Translations under genes and position numbers: made by a program
In this document: one piece after another, positions 8,492-17,675 of the stretch
Position numbering within the stretch: the stretch's first letter is position 1
How the letters are laid out: each line of letters starts with the position of its first letter
Notes under the pieces: model-generated
Database searches by the model: none
What the model was told of the DNA's origin: nothing
The model's input: only the letters and a program-made list of their open reading frames with translations
Assembly (NCBI GenBank): GCA_963841045.1
Contig: CAWJBD010000003.1
Span: forward strand, 306,498-370,497
DNA: 64,000 bases
Source: Aalborgiella sp963841045
GTDB lineage: Bacteria > Pseudomonadota > Gammaproteobacteria > Burkholderiales > Burkholderiaceae_C
Direction of reading: 5' to 3'

Positions 8492-9091
8492 TTAAAACGT
8501 TGCCATCCAAGCCGCTGTGACCGCCAAAACCAAAGCCATGAAACGGTTAAACCAAGTCAAGCGATTGCCAATTTGTAGCCATTTGCGCAGCAAAGAGCCC
8601 ATGGCGGCATAGGCCAAATTGCTTGCGAATGCGTAGATCAGCAAAATAGGGAACATCAGCATGTAACGGCTCAAAGCATCTGGCTTGCCAGCTATCCAAC
8701 CCGCAACCAAGGCCAGCGCCAGCATCCAAGCTTTGATGTTTAAAAACTGCAGCATCACGCCCTGAAAGAATGTGACGTTGATGCGCGAATTGTCTGTCTC
8801 ACCCAATGTGCGTGTCATGCCGATCTTGTAGGCCAACCAAAGCAAATACGCCACGCCAAACACTTTGATGCCCAAGCGCAAGGCAGGTATTGCCACCACC
8901 AATGCCCCCACGCCACCCGCGCACAAGCTGAAAAGCAACGCCCAGCCAACAGGTACGGCGCACACAAATGTCATTGCCCGCTTCAATCCGTGGTTAGCCG
9001 CCAAAGCTGTGGACAGGGTCGTGTTCGGCCCTGGCGTGAAGCTAGCGGCGGTTGTTAAAGCCAACAAAGCGGTGAGTTCAGTCGCTGTCAT
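8492..9091 (-). CDS. LysE family translocator
   Basis: A 199-residue protein from the ATG at 9091. An in-frame ATG at 9142 would add 17 non-conserved residues, and the family motif FTPGPNTTLSTALAAN falls at the usual place with the later start. Six membrane segments. It is the first gene of the leftward exporter operon (LysE, EamA, cupin, LysE) and is divergent from the MocR regulator, with which it shares a control region of about 100 bases. A role in efflux of an amino acid or amine that the regulator senses is likely. Confidence 0.85.
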   Translation of the reverse strand: MTATELTALLALTTAASFTPGPNTTLSTALAANHGLKRAMTFVCAVPVGWALLFSLCAGGVGALVVAIPALRLGIKVFGVAYLLWLAYKIGMTRTLGETDNSRINVTFFQGVMLQFLNIKAWMLALALVAGWIAGKPDALSRYMLMFPILLIYAFASNLAYAAMGSLLRKWLQIGNRLTWFNRFMALVLAVTAAWMATF

Positions 9092-9129
9092 GGCTTGCAG
9101 TTTAGCCGCAAATACCATTACACTACCAG

Positions 9130-9160
9130 TACAGTTTAACAATCACATACAGAAACTGTA
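9130..9160. promoter_or_regulatory. Candidate MocR operator between divergent genes
   Basis: A perfect inverted repeat TACAGTTT (9130-9137) / AAACTGTA (9153-9160) with 23 bases between matching points, about two helical turns. It lies between the LysE gene and the MocR-type regulator gene. MocR proteins commonly bind repeated half-sites in such divergent regions. Inferred from position and symmetry only. Confidence 0.5.
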
Positions 9161-9190
9161 TTGCTATCTTTACTGACACACAGAACCACC

Positions 9191-10696
9191 ATGCTCACCA
9201 AAAACAGCACCCTTTCACTGTCTGAACAATTGCGCGACCGCTTTGCACAGCGCATTCAAAGCCGTTTGCTCTCAGCTGGCGCGCGCTTGCCTTCGGTGCG
9301 GCAATGTGCGCAGCAGCAAGGTGTGAGCCCGTCAACGGTGGTGGCTGCTTATGACCAATTGCTGGCGCTGGGTTTGGTAGAGTCGCGCCGCAACAGGGGC
9401 TTCTATGTACGAGAATTTACCAATTTTTATACAAAAAATCAGCCTGTATCCGGCGTATATATTGCCTATGATGCTATCAATAATGTAGCAAATAATGCAA
9501 ATCATCTTGCGACAAATGCTCCAAGCGTATCGGCTACACAAACCCCTGCACCCATGCGGGCACCTACTCCCGCCCCCATCAATGCCGCCATGCTGATTCG
9601 TGGCATGTTCCGCCAAGCAGGACCCAAGCCGCAACCTGGCATGGGGGTGTTTCCACCAGAGTGGTTGGACAACCCGTTTTTAAGCGCCGCTGTGCGCAAA
9701 GTCACCACACCAGCCGCGCTGAAACAGTTTTCATTGGAATATGGCGACCCAATGGGTGATGCGAATTTAAGACAATCGCTGTCCAACAAGCTCGCACAAA
9801 TGAACATCAGCGCAGCACCCAGCCAAATCATCAGCACAGTTGGCGCTACGCATGCGCTGGATGTGGTGAGCCGCACCTTGCTCAGAGCGGGTGACGCGGT
9901 GATGGTGGAAGAGCCCGGCTGGGCGGTGGAATTTGCGCGCTTGCAAGCGCTGGGCATGCAGATATTGCCCGTGCCACGCCGTGCCGATGGACCCGATTTG
10001 GACGTGATGGCGAAGTACTGCGACATTCACAAACCCAAACTGATGGTGAGCGTGAGCGTGCTGCACAACCCCACGGGCTACATGCTGTCGCCCCACAGCG
10101 CGCACCGCATGTTGCAGCTGGCGAATGAACACGACTTTCACATCATGGAGGACGACAGCTACAGCCACATTGCGCCCGACCATGCCACGCGCCTGTGCGC
10201 TTTGGATGGTTTGCAACGCACGATCTATGTGAGTGGCTTTGCCAAAATACTCGCCCCCAATTGGCGCGTGGGCTATATGGCTGCACCCGAAGATTTGATA
10301 GAACGATTGCTGGACACCAAATTGCTTGCCACCTTGACCACGCCAGCTCTCTTAGAAAAAGCCATTAGCCTGTGCATAGACCAAGGCCAACTGCGCCGCC
10401 ACGCCACCAGCATACGTGCCAAACTGGCAGCGGCACGTGGCAGAACGGTTAAGTTGGCACTTGCTCACGGTTGTACATTCGCATCCGAACCAGCAGGTTT
10501 ATTCGGCTGGGTAGACACTGGCGTGGATACCGACCAATTGGCGCAGCGCATGCTTGACCACGGATACTTGCTCGCCCCCGGTGCCCTCTTCCACGCCAGC
10601 CGCCAACCCAGCACACTGATGCGCATCAACTTTGCGACCACGCAGAATGCGGAATTTTGGAAAGTGTTTGCGCGGGAAGTGGAAGCGATGAAGTAA
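9191..10696 (+). CDS. MocR family transcriptional regulator with aminotransferase domain
   Basis: 501 residues. A GntR-type winged helix (about residues 8-76; RLPSVRQCAQQQGVSPSTVV) is followed by a long linker and a fold-type I aminotransferase domain with LHNPTGYMLS, MEDDSYSHIA and SGFAKILAPNWRVGYM (the Lys should bind PLP). Such proteins sense amino acids or vitamin B6 forms and regulate neighbouring operons. Residues 81-100 of the linker (NQPVSGVYIAYDAI) are encoded by the 57-bp dispersed element, and the linker tolerates it without a frame change. ATG 9191 is preferred over an upstream in-frame TTG at 9161. Divergent from the exporter operon it probably controls. Confidence 0.87.
   Translation: MLTKNSTLSLSEQLRDRFAQRIQSRLLSAGARLPSVRQCAQQQGVSPSTVVAAYDQLLALGLVESRRNRGFYVREFTNFYTKNQPVSGVYIAYDAINNVANNANHLATNAPSVSATQTPAPMRAPTPAPINAAMLIRGMFRQAGPKPQPGMGVFPPEWLDNPFLSAAVRKVTTPAALKQFSLEYGDPMGDANLRQSLSNKLAQMNISAAPSQIISTVGATHALDVVSRTLLRAGDAVMVEEPGWAVEFARLQALGMQILPVPRRADGPDLDVMAKYCDIHKPKLMVSVSVLHNPTGYMLSPHSAHRMLQLANEHDFHIMEDDSYSHIAPDHATRLCALDGLQRTIYVSGFAKILAPNWRVGYMAAPEDLIERLLDTKLLATLTTPALLEKAISLCIDQGQLRRHATSIRAKLAAARGRTVKLALAHGCTFASEPAGLFGWVDTGVDTDQLAQRMLDHGYLLAPGALFHASRQPSTLMRINFATTQNAEFWKVFAREVEAMK
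9434..9490 (+). repeat. 57-bp dispersed element, copy B (inside the MocR gene)
   Basis: AATCAGCCTGTATCCGGCG is followed by ATTGCC and TGCTAT...GTAGCA. Sense orientation, read in the frame NQPVSGVYIAYDAI, the same frame as copy D. Confidence 0.9.
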
Positions 10697-10755
10697 TACC
10701 ATCAGACCAAGTTCGACAACAGCTTAGTTCATCATAAATTCAGCTTGCTTATTCA

Positions 10756-12654
10756 GTGAAACATTCCAATTCAACATTTTCTGCTCTTGTGAAACGAGTT
10801 TCAATTGAAATCCTCATTTGGTACAGTTTGCCATTGGCATTCATTACCATTTACATCTTTCAATTTCACAATCCGGCACGTGTTGTATTTGACCATTTGC
10901 GTCCCATTACTCACATCGCCTTAACAGTTTTTTTACTTAAAACCTGCCTACTCCAATGGGTGAAATCAACCCAAATCCGTCTATTTTTGTCTGCATGGTT
11001 GTATGGCACATCTCTATTCCTCTTAATGGCTTACTACGGCGTGGTGCTGATTGGCTTACGGGCATGGTCAAAAGTTATTACCACTGAGCTCATTGCAAGT
11101 TATGTCGGACAAGCAACGCCGTTCATTGAAGTAATGGGTTTGTCGTACAACTTGGTGATATTAGCCACCACAATTGTTTATCTAGCCGTGTGTGGAATTT
11201 GTTTCTACGTCACAAAACGATATCTCAATTACGGCCCTTTACATCTTCCTCATTTTCCTAAAAAATATTTGGATGCTTTCGTCTTTGCCATTTTTGCTGC
11301 AAATGCTTTCTTCCTTTACCGTTATTTCTTCTTGCATGAACTCACTAAGAACGAGCCATTCCTGATTACTGTTAATGCAGGTAAAGCTGGCCATGGTGGC
11401 TTCATTGACACAACTCGTATTAGTTTTAATCATGCTTTGGACCAAGAAGAATTGATTGCGCGAAATACGTATCTACCATCAAACACAGTCGCTGACAAAA
11501 ATGTTATTTTGATTGTTGTGGATGCACTGCGATCTGATCACATGGGTGTATATGGTTATAGACGTCACAACACACCGTTTCTGAGTCAACTCGCTAAAGA
11601 TGGACGTCTAACTGCAGTACCAAATGTTCGCGCGGCATGTAGCTTGTCACTGTGCGGGTTGTCGAGCATATCAAGCTCTAAATATGTGCACCAACTTCCA
11701 AATAAACCATTCACTTTGCACCAAGTTCTGAAGCAGCATGGTTATCAGATAAATATGATTTTGGGAGGTGATCATACAAATTTTTATAACTTGCGCGATT
11801 TCTACGGTGCTGTTGACAACTATTACGACGGTTCAATGGCCAAGCCATATTACATGAATGATGATGCTTTAGTTACGGATAAAGTGACTAAATTACCCGC
11901 TTGGAATGGCGCACCAGTGATGTATCAATTTCATTTAATGACAGCACATAACCTTGGTCGAAGACTCAAAAATCAGCATGAGCCATACAAACCAAGCCAG
12001 CCTTATATTGCTGGCTTCAATAGACCTCCAAGAATTGAACACACTAACTATTACGACAATGGTGTCTTTCAAATCGATAGCATCATCAAAGAATTACTCA
12101 CATCACTTGAAAAGAAAAACTACCTTGAAAATGCTTTGGTAATCGTCACTGCAGATCACGGTGAAGGTTTAGGCGAACACAATAGGTATGGTCATGGTAA
12201 TAGTGTGTATGAGGAATTACTGCGCATCCCTTTGTTGATAATTGATTATGGGAAAGACACGACAAAAAAACAATTATTCAAAAACGCCCATTCCGTTGTG
12301 TCACAAATCGACATTGCTGCCACCATTTTGCATGATCTAAAAATACCTAAACCAAAGAACTGGTCAGGCATTGCATTGCAAGATATTGCAAACATCTCAA
12401 CTGGTACCATGTTGACTAGTACAACAAACATCAGAAACGGAATTGTTTATTTTCAATTACATCCATTTATAGGCTTGTATGATTATCAAAATCCAAATCA
12501 AGTCTTTAAATATTGGGTGCATACATTTACAAACGAAGAGTTTGCATATGACATAACTTCGGATGCTAATGAAACAACAAATTTAATTCCCTCACTCCCT
12601 ACCAGTCAGAGGAATCTATGGCGATCTTTAGCCTACCAAACGCGCATTGAGTAA
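10756..12654 (+). CDS. Membrane-anchored sulfatase-fold phosphotransferase-like protein
   Basis: 632 residues from a GTG at 10756. About five membrane segments occupy residues 1-190, then a periplasmic alkaline-phosphatase/sulfatase-fold domain with NVILIVVDALRSDH near 250 (metal Asp), AACSLSLCG near 292 (likely Ser nucleophile) and VITADHGEGLGEHNRYGHG near 455 (metal Asp/His). The layout resembles EptA/LtaS-type transferases that move phosphoethanolamine or phosphoglycerol onto envelope glycans or lipids. The CxPSR motif of true sulfatases is absent. Base composition is markedly AT-richer than the surroundings. Paired with a lipid-methyltransferase-like gene 30 bases downstream. Confidence 0.75.
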   Translation: MKHSNSTFSALVKRVSIEILIWYSLPLAFITIYIFQFHNPARVVFDHLRPITHIALTVFLLKTCLLQWVKSTQIRLFLSAWLYGTSLFLLMAYYGVVLIGLRAWSKVITTELIASYVGQATPFIEVMGLSYNLVILATTIVYLAVCGICFYVTKRYLNYGPLHLPHFPKKYLDAFVFAIFAANAFFLYRYFFLHELTKNEPFLITVNAGKAGHGGFIDTTRISFNHALDQEELIARNTYLPSNTVADKNVILIVVDALRSDHMGVYGYRRHNTPFLSQLAKDGRLTAVPNVRAACSLSLCGLSSISSSKYVHQLPNKPFTLHQVLKQHGYQINMILGGDHTNFYNLRDFYGAVDNYYDGSMAKPYYMNDDALVTDKVTKLPAWNGAPVMYQFHLMTAHNLGRRLKNQHEPYKPSQPYIAGFNRPPRIEHTNYYDNGVFQIDSIIKELLTSLEKKNYLENALVIVTADHGEGLGEHNRYGHGNSVYEELLRIPLLIIDYGKDTTKKQLFKNAHSVVSQIDIAATILHDLKIPKPKNWSGIALQDIANISTGTMLTSTTNIRNGIVYFQLHPFIGLYDYQNPNQVFKYWVHTFTNEEFAYDITSDANETTNLIPSLPTSQRNLWRSLAYQTRIE

Positions 12655-12684
12655 CACGCAACAATCCATGCAAATCCAATACTG

Positions 12685-13323
12685 ATGAAAAAAACCCAAG
12701 AAACTATGACGCGAGCAGGTGTCCAAAAAACTTATCGCCTATATGCACCGATTTACGATTTTCTTTTTGGTGCCGTATTAGAACCGGGCAGAAAATCTCT
12801 ATGTGACGAAGTTGTCAAACTGAACCCAAAAAGACTACTGGAAGTTGGTGTTGGAACTGGTTTGCTCATAAATCGATATCCTGAGCTTAGCGACATTACA
12901 GGTATTGATGTTTCTGAAGAGATGTTAAATATTGCTGCAACTCGTGCAAAGCTAAATCCGGAAAAATCAATTAGTCTTTTAGAAATGGACGCGGAGAATA
13001 TGACTTTTGGCAACAACAGTTTTGACTGCGTTGTCGCACCTTATGTATTATCAGTCACACCAAATCCAGAAAAACTATTAAGAGAAATGCAGCGCGTTTG
13101 TAAAAACGATGGCACCATCATCATACTTAACCACTTCAGTGGGAGTGGAACATGGTATTTACTCGAAAAATTGGTGAAAAATGCTGCTCAGAAAATTGGT
13201 TTCAGGTCAGATTTTAGTTACGAACAACATATTGGTCGACATCAATTAAGCATCTCAAAACTAGAAACAGTAAATATGTTTGGTCTGTCTAAATTAGTCG
13301 TATTTACGAATACCAAGAAGTAA
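12685..13323 (+). CDS. Class I SAM methyltransferase, PmtA-like
   Basis: A 212-residue protein. YRLYAPIYDFLFGAVLEPGR near residue 16 and LLEVGVGTGLLINRYP near residue 50 (SAM loop), then TGIDVSEEML near residue 70, are close in order to bacterial phosphatidylethanolamine N-methyltransferases (PmtA). That suggests methylation of a lipid head group at the inner membrane. Quinone or other small-molecule methylation is the alternative. AT-rich like the preceding gene, with which it probably forms a two-gene unit next to tRNA-Arg. Confidence 0.7.
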   Translation: MKKTQETMTRAGVQKTYRLYAPIYDFLFGAVLEPGRKSLCDEVVKLNPKRLLEVGVGTGLLINRYPELSDITGIDVSEEMLNIAATRAKLNPEKSISLLEMDAENMTFGNNSFDCVVAPYVLSVTPNPEKLLREMQRVCKNDGTIIILNHFSGSGTWYLLEKLVKNAAQKIGFRSDFSYEQHIGRHQLSISKLETVNMFGLSKLVVFTNTKK

Positions 13324-13339
13324 TAGCGCAAAACAAAAA

Positions 13340-13377
13340 CGCCTTTAGAAATTAGCATTTCTGCATTTCTAAAGGCG
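13340..13377 (-). terminator. Strong hairpin terminator after tRNA-Arg
   Basis: A perfect 13-bp stem CGCCTTTAGAAAT / ATTTCTAAAGGCG with a 12-base loop. On the minus strand it is followed by a T-rich run (complement of AAAACAAAAAC), so it ends leftward transcription from tRNA-Arg. It may also stop the rightward methyltransferase transcript. Confidence 0.85.
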
Positions 13378-13399
13378 AAAACAATTGATTTTATGTTTG

Positions 13400-13476
13400 T
13401 GGTGCGGCTGGCAGGAATTGAACCCACGACCCTCTGGTTCGTAGCCAGATACTCTATCCAACTGAGCTACAGCCGC
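13400..13476 (-). tRNA. tRNA-Arg (anticodon ACG)
   Basis: The complement of 13400-13476 folds as a full cloverleaf of 77 bases with 5' GCGGCTG pairing 3' CAGCCGC. The anticodon loop is CTACGAA with ACG, the T loop is TTCAATT, and the CCA end is encoded (13400-13402). ACG (read as ICG) decodes CGU/CGC/CGA. Confidence 0.97.
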
Positions 13477-13511
13477 ACAGACTATCGATTATACAAGCAA
13501 AATTCCTTGAA

Positions 13512-14312
13512 TTAATACGTTCCTGCGTAAGCTCCACCATCGGTCAAAATATTTTGACCTGTGATGTAGCTCGCCTGCTGGCTGCATAAAAATGCACAGG
13601 TAGCGCCAAATTCGTTGGGTTGACCAAAACGGCGAGCGGGAATGGTGTTTTGACGCGACTCGCGCAGTGCGCTGACCGCCTGTCCTGTTTTTTGCGACAC
13701 GCCTTGCATCATGGTGGCGATTCGGTCGGTGTCGTAGGTGCCTGGCAACAGATTATTGATGGTGACATTGTTGCTGGCCAGTTTGCTGGTGCGTGCCAGA
13801 CCGGCGACAAAGCCGGTCAAACCACTGCGCGCGCCATTGCTCAAGCCCAAAGCTTCGATAGGCGCTTTAACTGAGCTGGATGTGATGTTGACGATGCGCC
13901 CAAAACCACGTGCCACCATGCCATCGACCGTGGCTTTGATGAGCTCAATAGGTGTGATCATGTTGGCGTCAACCGCTTTGACCCAATCGTCGCGCTGCCA
14001 ATCGCGGAAATCGCCAGGTGGTGGACCACCAGCATTGGTGACGACGATGTCAAAGTTTTTACCCGGCCCGCCTGCAACGGTAAAAGTGGCTTGCCTGCCG
14101 GCATCGGTGGTAATGTCGGCAGCTACAGATAAAACTTTAATTTGCGGAAATTGACTCTGTAATTGTTGCGCGGCTTGTTGTAAAACTTCAGCACCGCGTG
14201 CAACGATTACGACATTGACGCCCTCTGCCGCCAAAGCTGATGCACAGCCCAAACCCAAACCCTTGCTGGCACCACACACCAGCGCCCATTTGTCTTTGAT
14301 ACCAAAATCCAT
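13512..14312 (-). CDS. SDR family oxidoreductase, FabG-like, without the usual Tyr
   Basis: A 266-residue short-chain dehydrogenase fold. The dinucleotide motif CGASKGLGLG is near residue 13, TNAGGPPPG near residue 92, the catalytic-type ITSSS near residue 142 and DGGAYAG at the C-terminus. Where YxxxK is expected the sequence reads GLSNGARSG, so Tyr and Lys of the catalytic tetrad are replaced. A known SDR subgroup shares this LSN..R pattern; its reaction is unclear. Annotations of such proteins as 3-oxoacyl-ACP reductase are doubtful. Single gene between tRNA-Arg and an EamA gene 26 bases upstream, same strand. Confidence 0.85.
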   Translation of the reverse strand: MDFGIKDKWALVCGASKGLGLGCASALAAEGVNVVIVARGAEVLQQAAQQLQSQFPQIKVLSVAADITTDAGRQATFTVAGGPGKNFDIVVTNAGGPPPGDFRDWQRDDWVKAVDANMITPIELIKATVDGMVARGFGRIVNITSSSVKAPIEALGLSNGARSGLTGFVAGLARTSKLASNNVTINNLLPGTYDTDRIATMMQGVSQKTGQAVSALRESRQNTIPARRFGQPNEFGATCAFLCSQQASYITGQNILTDGGAYAGTY

Positions 14313-14338
14313 GCCTTGTCTCCCTAATCAATTAAAAA

Positions 14339-15307
14339 TTACTTGCGTGCTGAAGACGTTTTGCAAACTTTTACACGCCCACGCCCGTTTCCACGAGATA
14401 CCCAGTATACGCCACTTAACACCAATACCGTGCCCAGTACCACCCAGATGGTCAGCGGCTCACCCAAAATGAATACGCCCATCAATATGGTGGACATGGG
14501 TCCAATCATGCCAGTTTGTGCAGCCAGTGGTGCGCCAATGCGTTCTATCGCCATCATCACCGCCACCACGGGCAATGCGGTGCACAGCGTGGCGTTGAGC
14601 AGTGACAGCCAAATGACTTCAGGCGCAACCTGCATGGCACTGATTGGGCGCATCATCACAAACTGCAAGATGCACAACACGCAGGCTACTGTGGTGGCCA
14701 AACCGACCAATCGCAGAGAACCCAAACGCTTGACCAATTCACCGCTGTATCCCAAATAAATCGCATAGCTGATGGCGCTGGCAAAGACCAAGAACGACCC
14801 CCAAACTGTGTTGGCAGCGCTTGTTGACATTCCACCTCCTGCACCAAACTCTTGCATCACCAATTCATGTCCAAACACCAGCAAAATGCCTGAATAGCTT
14901 AACGCCATGGCCGCGATTTGCCTGGCACTGATGGGCTTTTTGTACAGCAACCACGCCATGATCAACACCAGTGTGGGGTTGATGTACAAAATCAAGCGCT
15001 CTAGCGACGCTGTGATGTACGCCAAACCCGCAAAATCCAAATAGCTGGCCAAGTAGTAGCCGGTAAAACCCAAACCCAAGATGCCAAACCAATCGTGTTT
15101 CGTCAAAGCCTCTTTGCCGCGACTGGCCCACCATGCCATGATGGCAAAAAACGGCAATGAAAACAGCATGCGGTACATCAACAAAGTCACCGCATCCACT
15201 CCGTAGCGATAGGCCAATTTCACAATGATGGCTTTGCCGCTGAAGGCGATAGAGCCCAATAACGCCAGCAACAAACCCGTGGTGAAACGATTGGAGCTCA
15301 TAGTCAA
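14339..15307 (-). CDS. EamA/DMT family transporter
   Basis: A 322-residue inner-membrane protein with ten hydrophobic segments in two EamA halves; FSGKAIIVKLAYRYGVDAVTLL and MYRMLFSLPFF near the start are typical of permease-like DMT members. The C-terminal tail is basic. It lies upstream of the SDR gene and may be co-transcribed with it. Its own start is 20 bases from a 57-bp dispersed element, so its promoter lies in or beyond that element. Substrate unknown. Confidence 0.85.
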   Translation of the reverse strand: MTMSSNRFTTGLLLALLGSIAFSGKAIIVKLAYRYGVDAVTLLMYRMLFSLPFFAIMAWWASRGKEALTKHDWFGILGLGFTGYYLASYLDFAGLAYITASLERLILYINPTLVLIMAWLLYKKPISARQIAAMALSYSGILLVFGHELVMQEFGAGGGMSTSAANTVWGSFLVFASAISYAIYLGYSGELVKRLGSLRLVGLATTVACVLCILQFVMMRPISAMQVAPEVIWLSLLNATLCTALPVVAVMMAIERIGAPLAAQTGMIGPMSTILMGVFILGEPLTIWVVLGTVLVLSGVYWVSRGNGRGRVKVCKTSSARK

Positions 15308-15327
15308 ATAGCAGCTATGGACATATA

Positions 15328-15386
15328 TGCTATATTTATTAATAGCATAGTAGGCAATAAATACGCCGGACTACAGCCTGATTTTT
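15328..15386 (-). repeat. 57-bp dispersed element, copy C (intergenic)
   Basis: In minus orientation it reads AATCAGGCTGTAGTCCGGCG, ATTGCC, then TGCTATTAATAAATATAGCA. It lies between the EamA start and the downstream end of the hydrolase gene. Confidence 0.88.
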
Positions 15387-15410
15387 CATATATTTTATGG
15401 TAAGCGGCAT

Positions 15411-16247
15411 TTATTTGCGTTGCAAATGGGTTTGCACCACTTGACGCAGTTGTGCAGTTCCAAAAATGCCCGTTTCATGCGTGGCATGGGGTACTTCAAT
15501 GTAGCGTGCTTTCACGCCACGTGCTTGCAGGGTTTGAATATAGCCTGTGACTTGTTCGGGTTTGGTGTTGCTGTCTTTTGCACCTGTGATGGCGGTGACG
15601 TGAACCGTTTTGAAAACTTTGTCGGCCACTTCATGCGGCGAGATGCTGCGCCGGATGATGTTTTTGGCCCAGCCTTGGCGGCGAATGTTCAAATCGCAGG
15701 GGCAAGCAATCAGTACGGCATCATCAATCAAATCTGGATGCCGGCCCAAGATCACACCGGCTGTTGCCGCACCACCTGAATAGCCGACCAGCATCACACG
15801 GCGTGCGCTGTATTTGGCTTTAAGCGCTTGAATGGCATTGGCAACGGCATCCACATTGTGCGCCGTGTAATTGTCACCACCACCCATGGTGCTGCCAGTT
15901 GATGCGTTTTTGTTTGAATCGGCATAGCCTGGTCGAATCATGCCAACGAATACGACGCTGTTAGATGCGGTGCTTTGATTCGCAAAGACACTGAAGTGTT
16001 TGAAATGCCTGTCGTACATACCACCACGGCTGCTGTCGCCATGCAAATAAACCATCAGTGTGGTGCTGGTTTTTTTATGTTTGTTGGGCGTGGTCTGTAT
16101 CACCAAACATTCCAACTGGCCATTCACTTTGTTCACACCGTCTGCGTCTGGGCATGGATTTGGTGTTGCTGCCCAGGTATTCAAACCTGCAAAAACTGCA
16201 CAAGCGAACAAGGCAAAATGCAGCACGCATTGCGCTTTAATTTTCAT
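15411..16247 (-). CDS. Secreted alpha/beta hydrolase
   Basis: 278 residues from ATG 16247, which overlaps the DUF3422 stop in an ATGA. An in-frame upstream ATG would only add residues ahead of the signal peptide. The signal peptide (MKIKAQCVLHFALFACAVFA...) is cleaved near NTWAA. The fold shows MVYLHGDSSRGG near residue 65 (oxyanion region), GYSGGAATAG near residue 155 (nucleophile Ser) and VPHATHETG near the end (His). Resembles polyhydroxybutyrate-depolymerase/esterase-like periplasmic hydrolases; the substrate is not evident. Confidence 0.78.
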   Translation of the reverse strand: MKIKAQCVLHFALFACAVFAGLNTWAATPNPCPDADGVNKVNGQLECLVIQTTPNKHKKTSTTLMVYLHGDSSRGGMYDRHFKHFSVFANQSTASNSVVFVGMIRPGYADSNKNASTGSTMGGGDNYTAHNVDAVANAIQALKAKYSARRVMLVGYSGGAATAGVILGRHPDLIDDAVLIACPCDLNIRRQGWAKNIIRRSISPHEVADKVFKTVHVTAITGAKDSNTKPEQVTGYIQTLQARGVKARYIEVPHATHETGIFGTAQLRQVVQTHLQRK

Positions 16248-17591
16248 CCGTGCCCTTTGATTTTGCGGTGCACCCGTTTCAACGACCACCAAACTACCAA
16301 TGCCACAAAAGGCACTGCGATAGCCGAAGTCATTTCACTGCTGAGAGGCCAATTCATTTTTTGTGCCCCTTTGGCCACATAACCAATCAGCCCCACGATG
16401 TAATAGGTGATGGCAGCAACGGATAAGCCTTCCACCGTCGATTGCAATTTCAATTGCAAATCTTGCCGCGTGTTCATGGTGGCCAGCAAGGCTTGGCTGC
16501 TTTGCTGTTGCTCAATTTCAACCCGCGTGCTGAGCAAGCTGCTGATGCGCGAGACGCGAGTCGAGAGTGCGTCTTGACGCTTTGCCGCCCACTCGCAAGT
16601 GCTGCGTGCAGGCGTGAGTCGTCGGTCCATGAACTCGCGTATGGTTTGCAAACCTGGCAAGCGCGATTCGTCAATTTCTTTGATGCGGTCGTCCACCAAT
16701 TTGAAATAGGCCGTGCTGGCTGAAAAGCGCGAATGCGTGGTGGCGTATTGGCTTTCAACTTGCCCTGCCAACAGCGTCAATCGGTCCAGTAGATTGGCAT
16801 CGTCCAGCGGTTCGGCACTTCCGGAACTGCCAGTGCTTCGAATTGCTTGCGCCAACTCAACCAATTCAGATTCGTGTTGCACCAGTGCGTGCGCAGATTG
16901 CCGTGCAACAGGCAAGCCCAACAATGCCAGCATGCGGTAGGTTTCGATTTCAATCAAGCGCAAAACCAAGCGACCAATGCGCCGCTGTGTCATGTCGCCA
17001 GCAAACACCAGTACGCGTGAATAGCCATCGGCATGAATCGCAAAATCGGTGAACACTTGCGCAAAGCCACCTGCCACGTTGGAACCCAGCAAGGTGTCTT
17101 CATTCAATAAAGCTTTGCACCACGCATCGCTTTGTGGCTTGATTTGAAATTCGTTTTGCTTCATTACCCACAAATGGGCACTTGACACGTTTTGCCCAGG
17201 CAATCCAGCCAACCAAGCTTGCGGCACGGCTTCTAATGCGGTCGGTAACTGAGGCTGTGATGCTTCTGGCAGTTCAGCAACATCAATGTTGCGCATGAAA
17301 GTGTAATTAACGAATTCGGTATGCAGCTCCCAACGCAATCTGAAGCCTGCTATGTCCATGCGAATGTGGGTGGCATGGTCGTCGAGCTGCGGCAAATGGT
17401 GGTCTCGCAAGAGATTGGCCACATGCGCACGACTGGCATGGCGTTCGTCTTCACTGCAAAGCATCACGATGTGGGTGATGGCGATGGGCGCAGTCAGCGC
17501 CTCAGGCGGGCGGGCGTGGATTTCGTTGTGCAGAGCAACCCGAAGCGGATGCTGGACGATGTGATTGAACGGATTGCAAACGGTTACTCAT
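16244..17591 (-). CDS. DUF3422 family membrane protein, frameshifted near its start
   Basis: From 17467 leftward the frame encodes 407 residues typical of DUF3422: MLCSEDERHASRAHVANLL, LRWELHTEFVNYTF, long helices, and two C-terminal membrane segments. The conserved N-terminal part continues in the same frame upstream (HPLRVALHNEIHARPPEAL, up to 17587) but has no start codon before an in-frame TGA at 17588-17590. An ATG at 17591 lies in another frame. One inserted base between them would join the two, giving about 448 residues. Function of the family is unknown. Coupled by ATGA overlap to the hydrolase gene downstream. Confidence 0.8.
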
Positions 17592-17624
17592 AGCGCCAAT
17601 GGTAGCGAATTTTGATGGCAGAAA

Positions 17625-17654
17625 AAAAGCGGCCATTCAAAGAACGCCGCTTTT
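17625..17654 (-). terminator. Terminator of tctBA
   Basis: Stem AAAAGCGGC / GCCGCTTTT with a 12-base loop. Read on the minus strand it ends in a run of seven T. It lies 22 bases after the tctA stop and separates it from the DUF3422 gene. Confidence 0.85.
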
Positions 17655-17675
17655 GAGGTTATATATTTGGAAGAC

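Noticed and set aside
10756..12654. True arylsulfatase
   Set aside because: The CxPSR formylglycine motif is absent; the nucleophile region AACSLSLCG fits phosphotransferases better.
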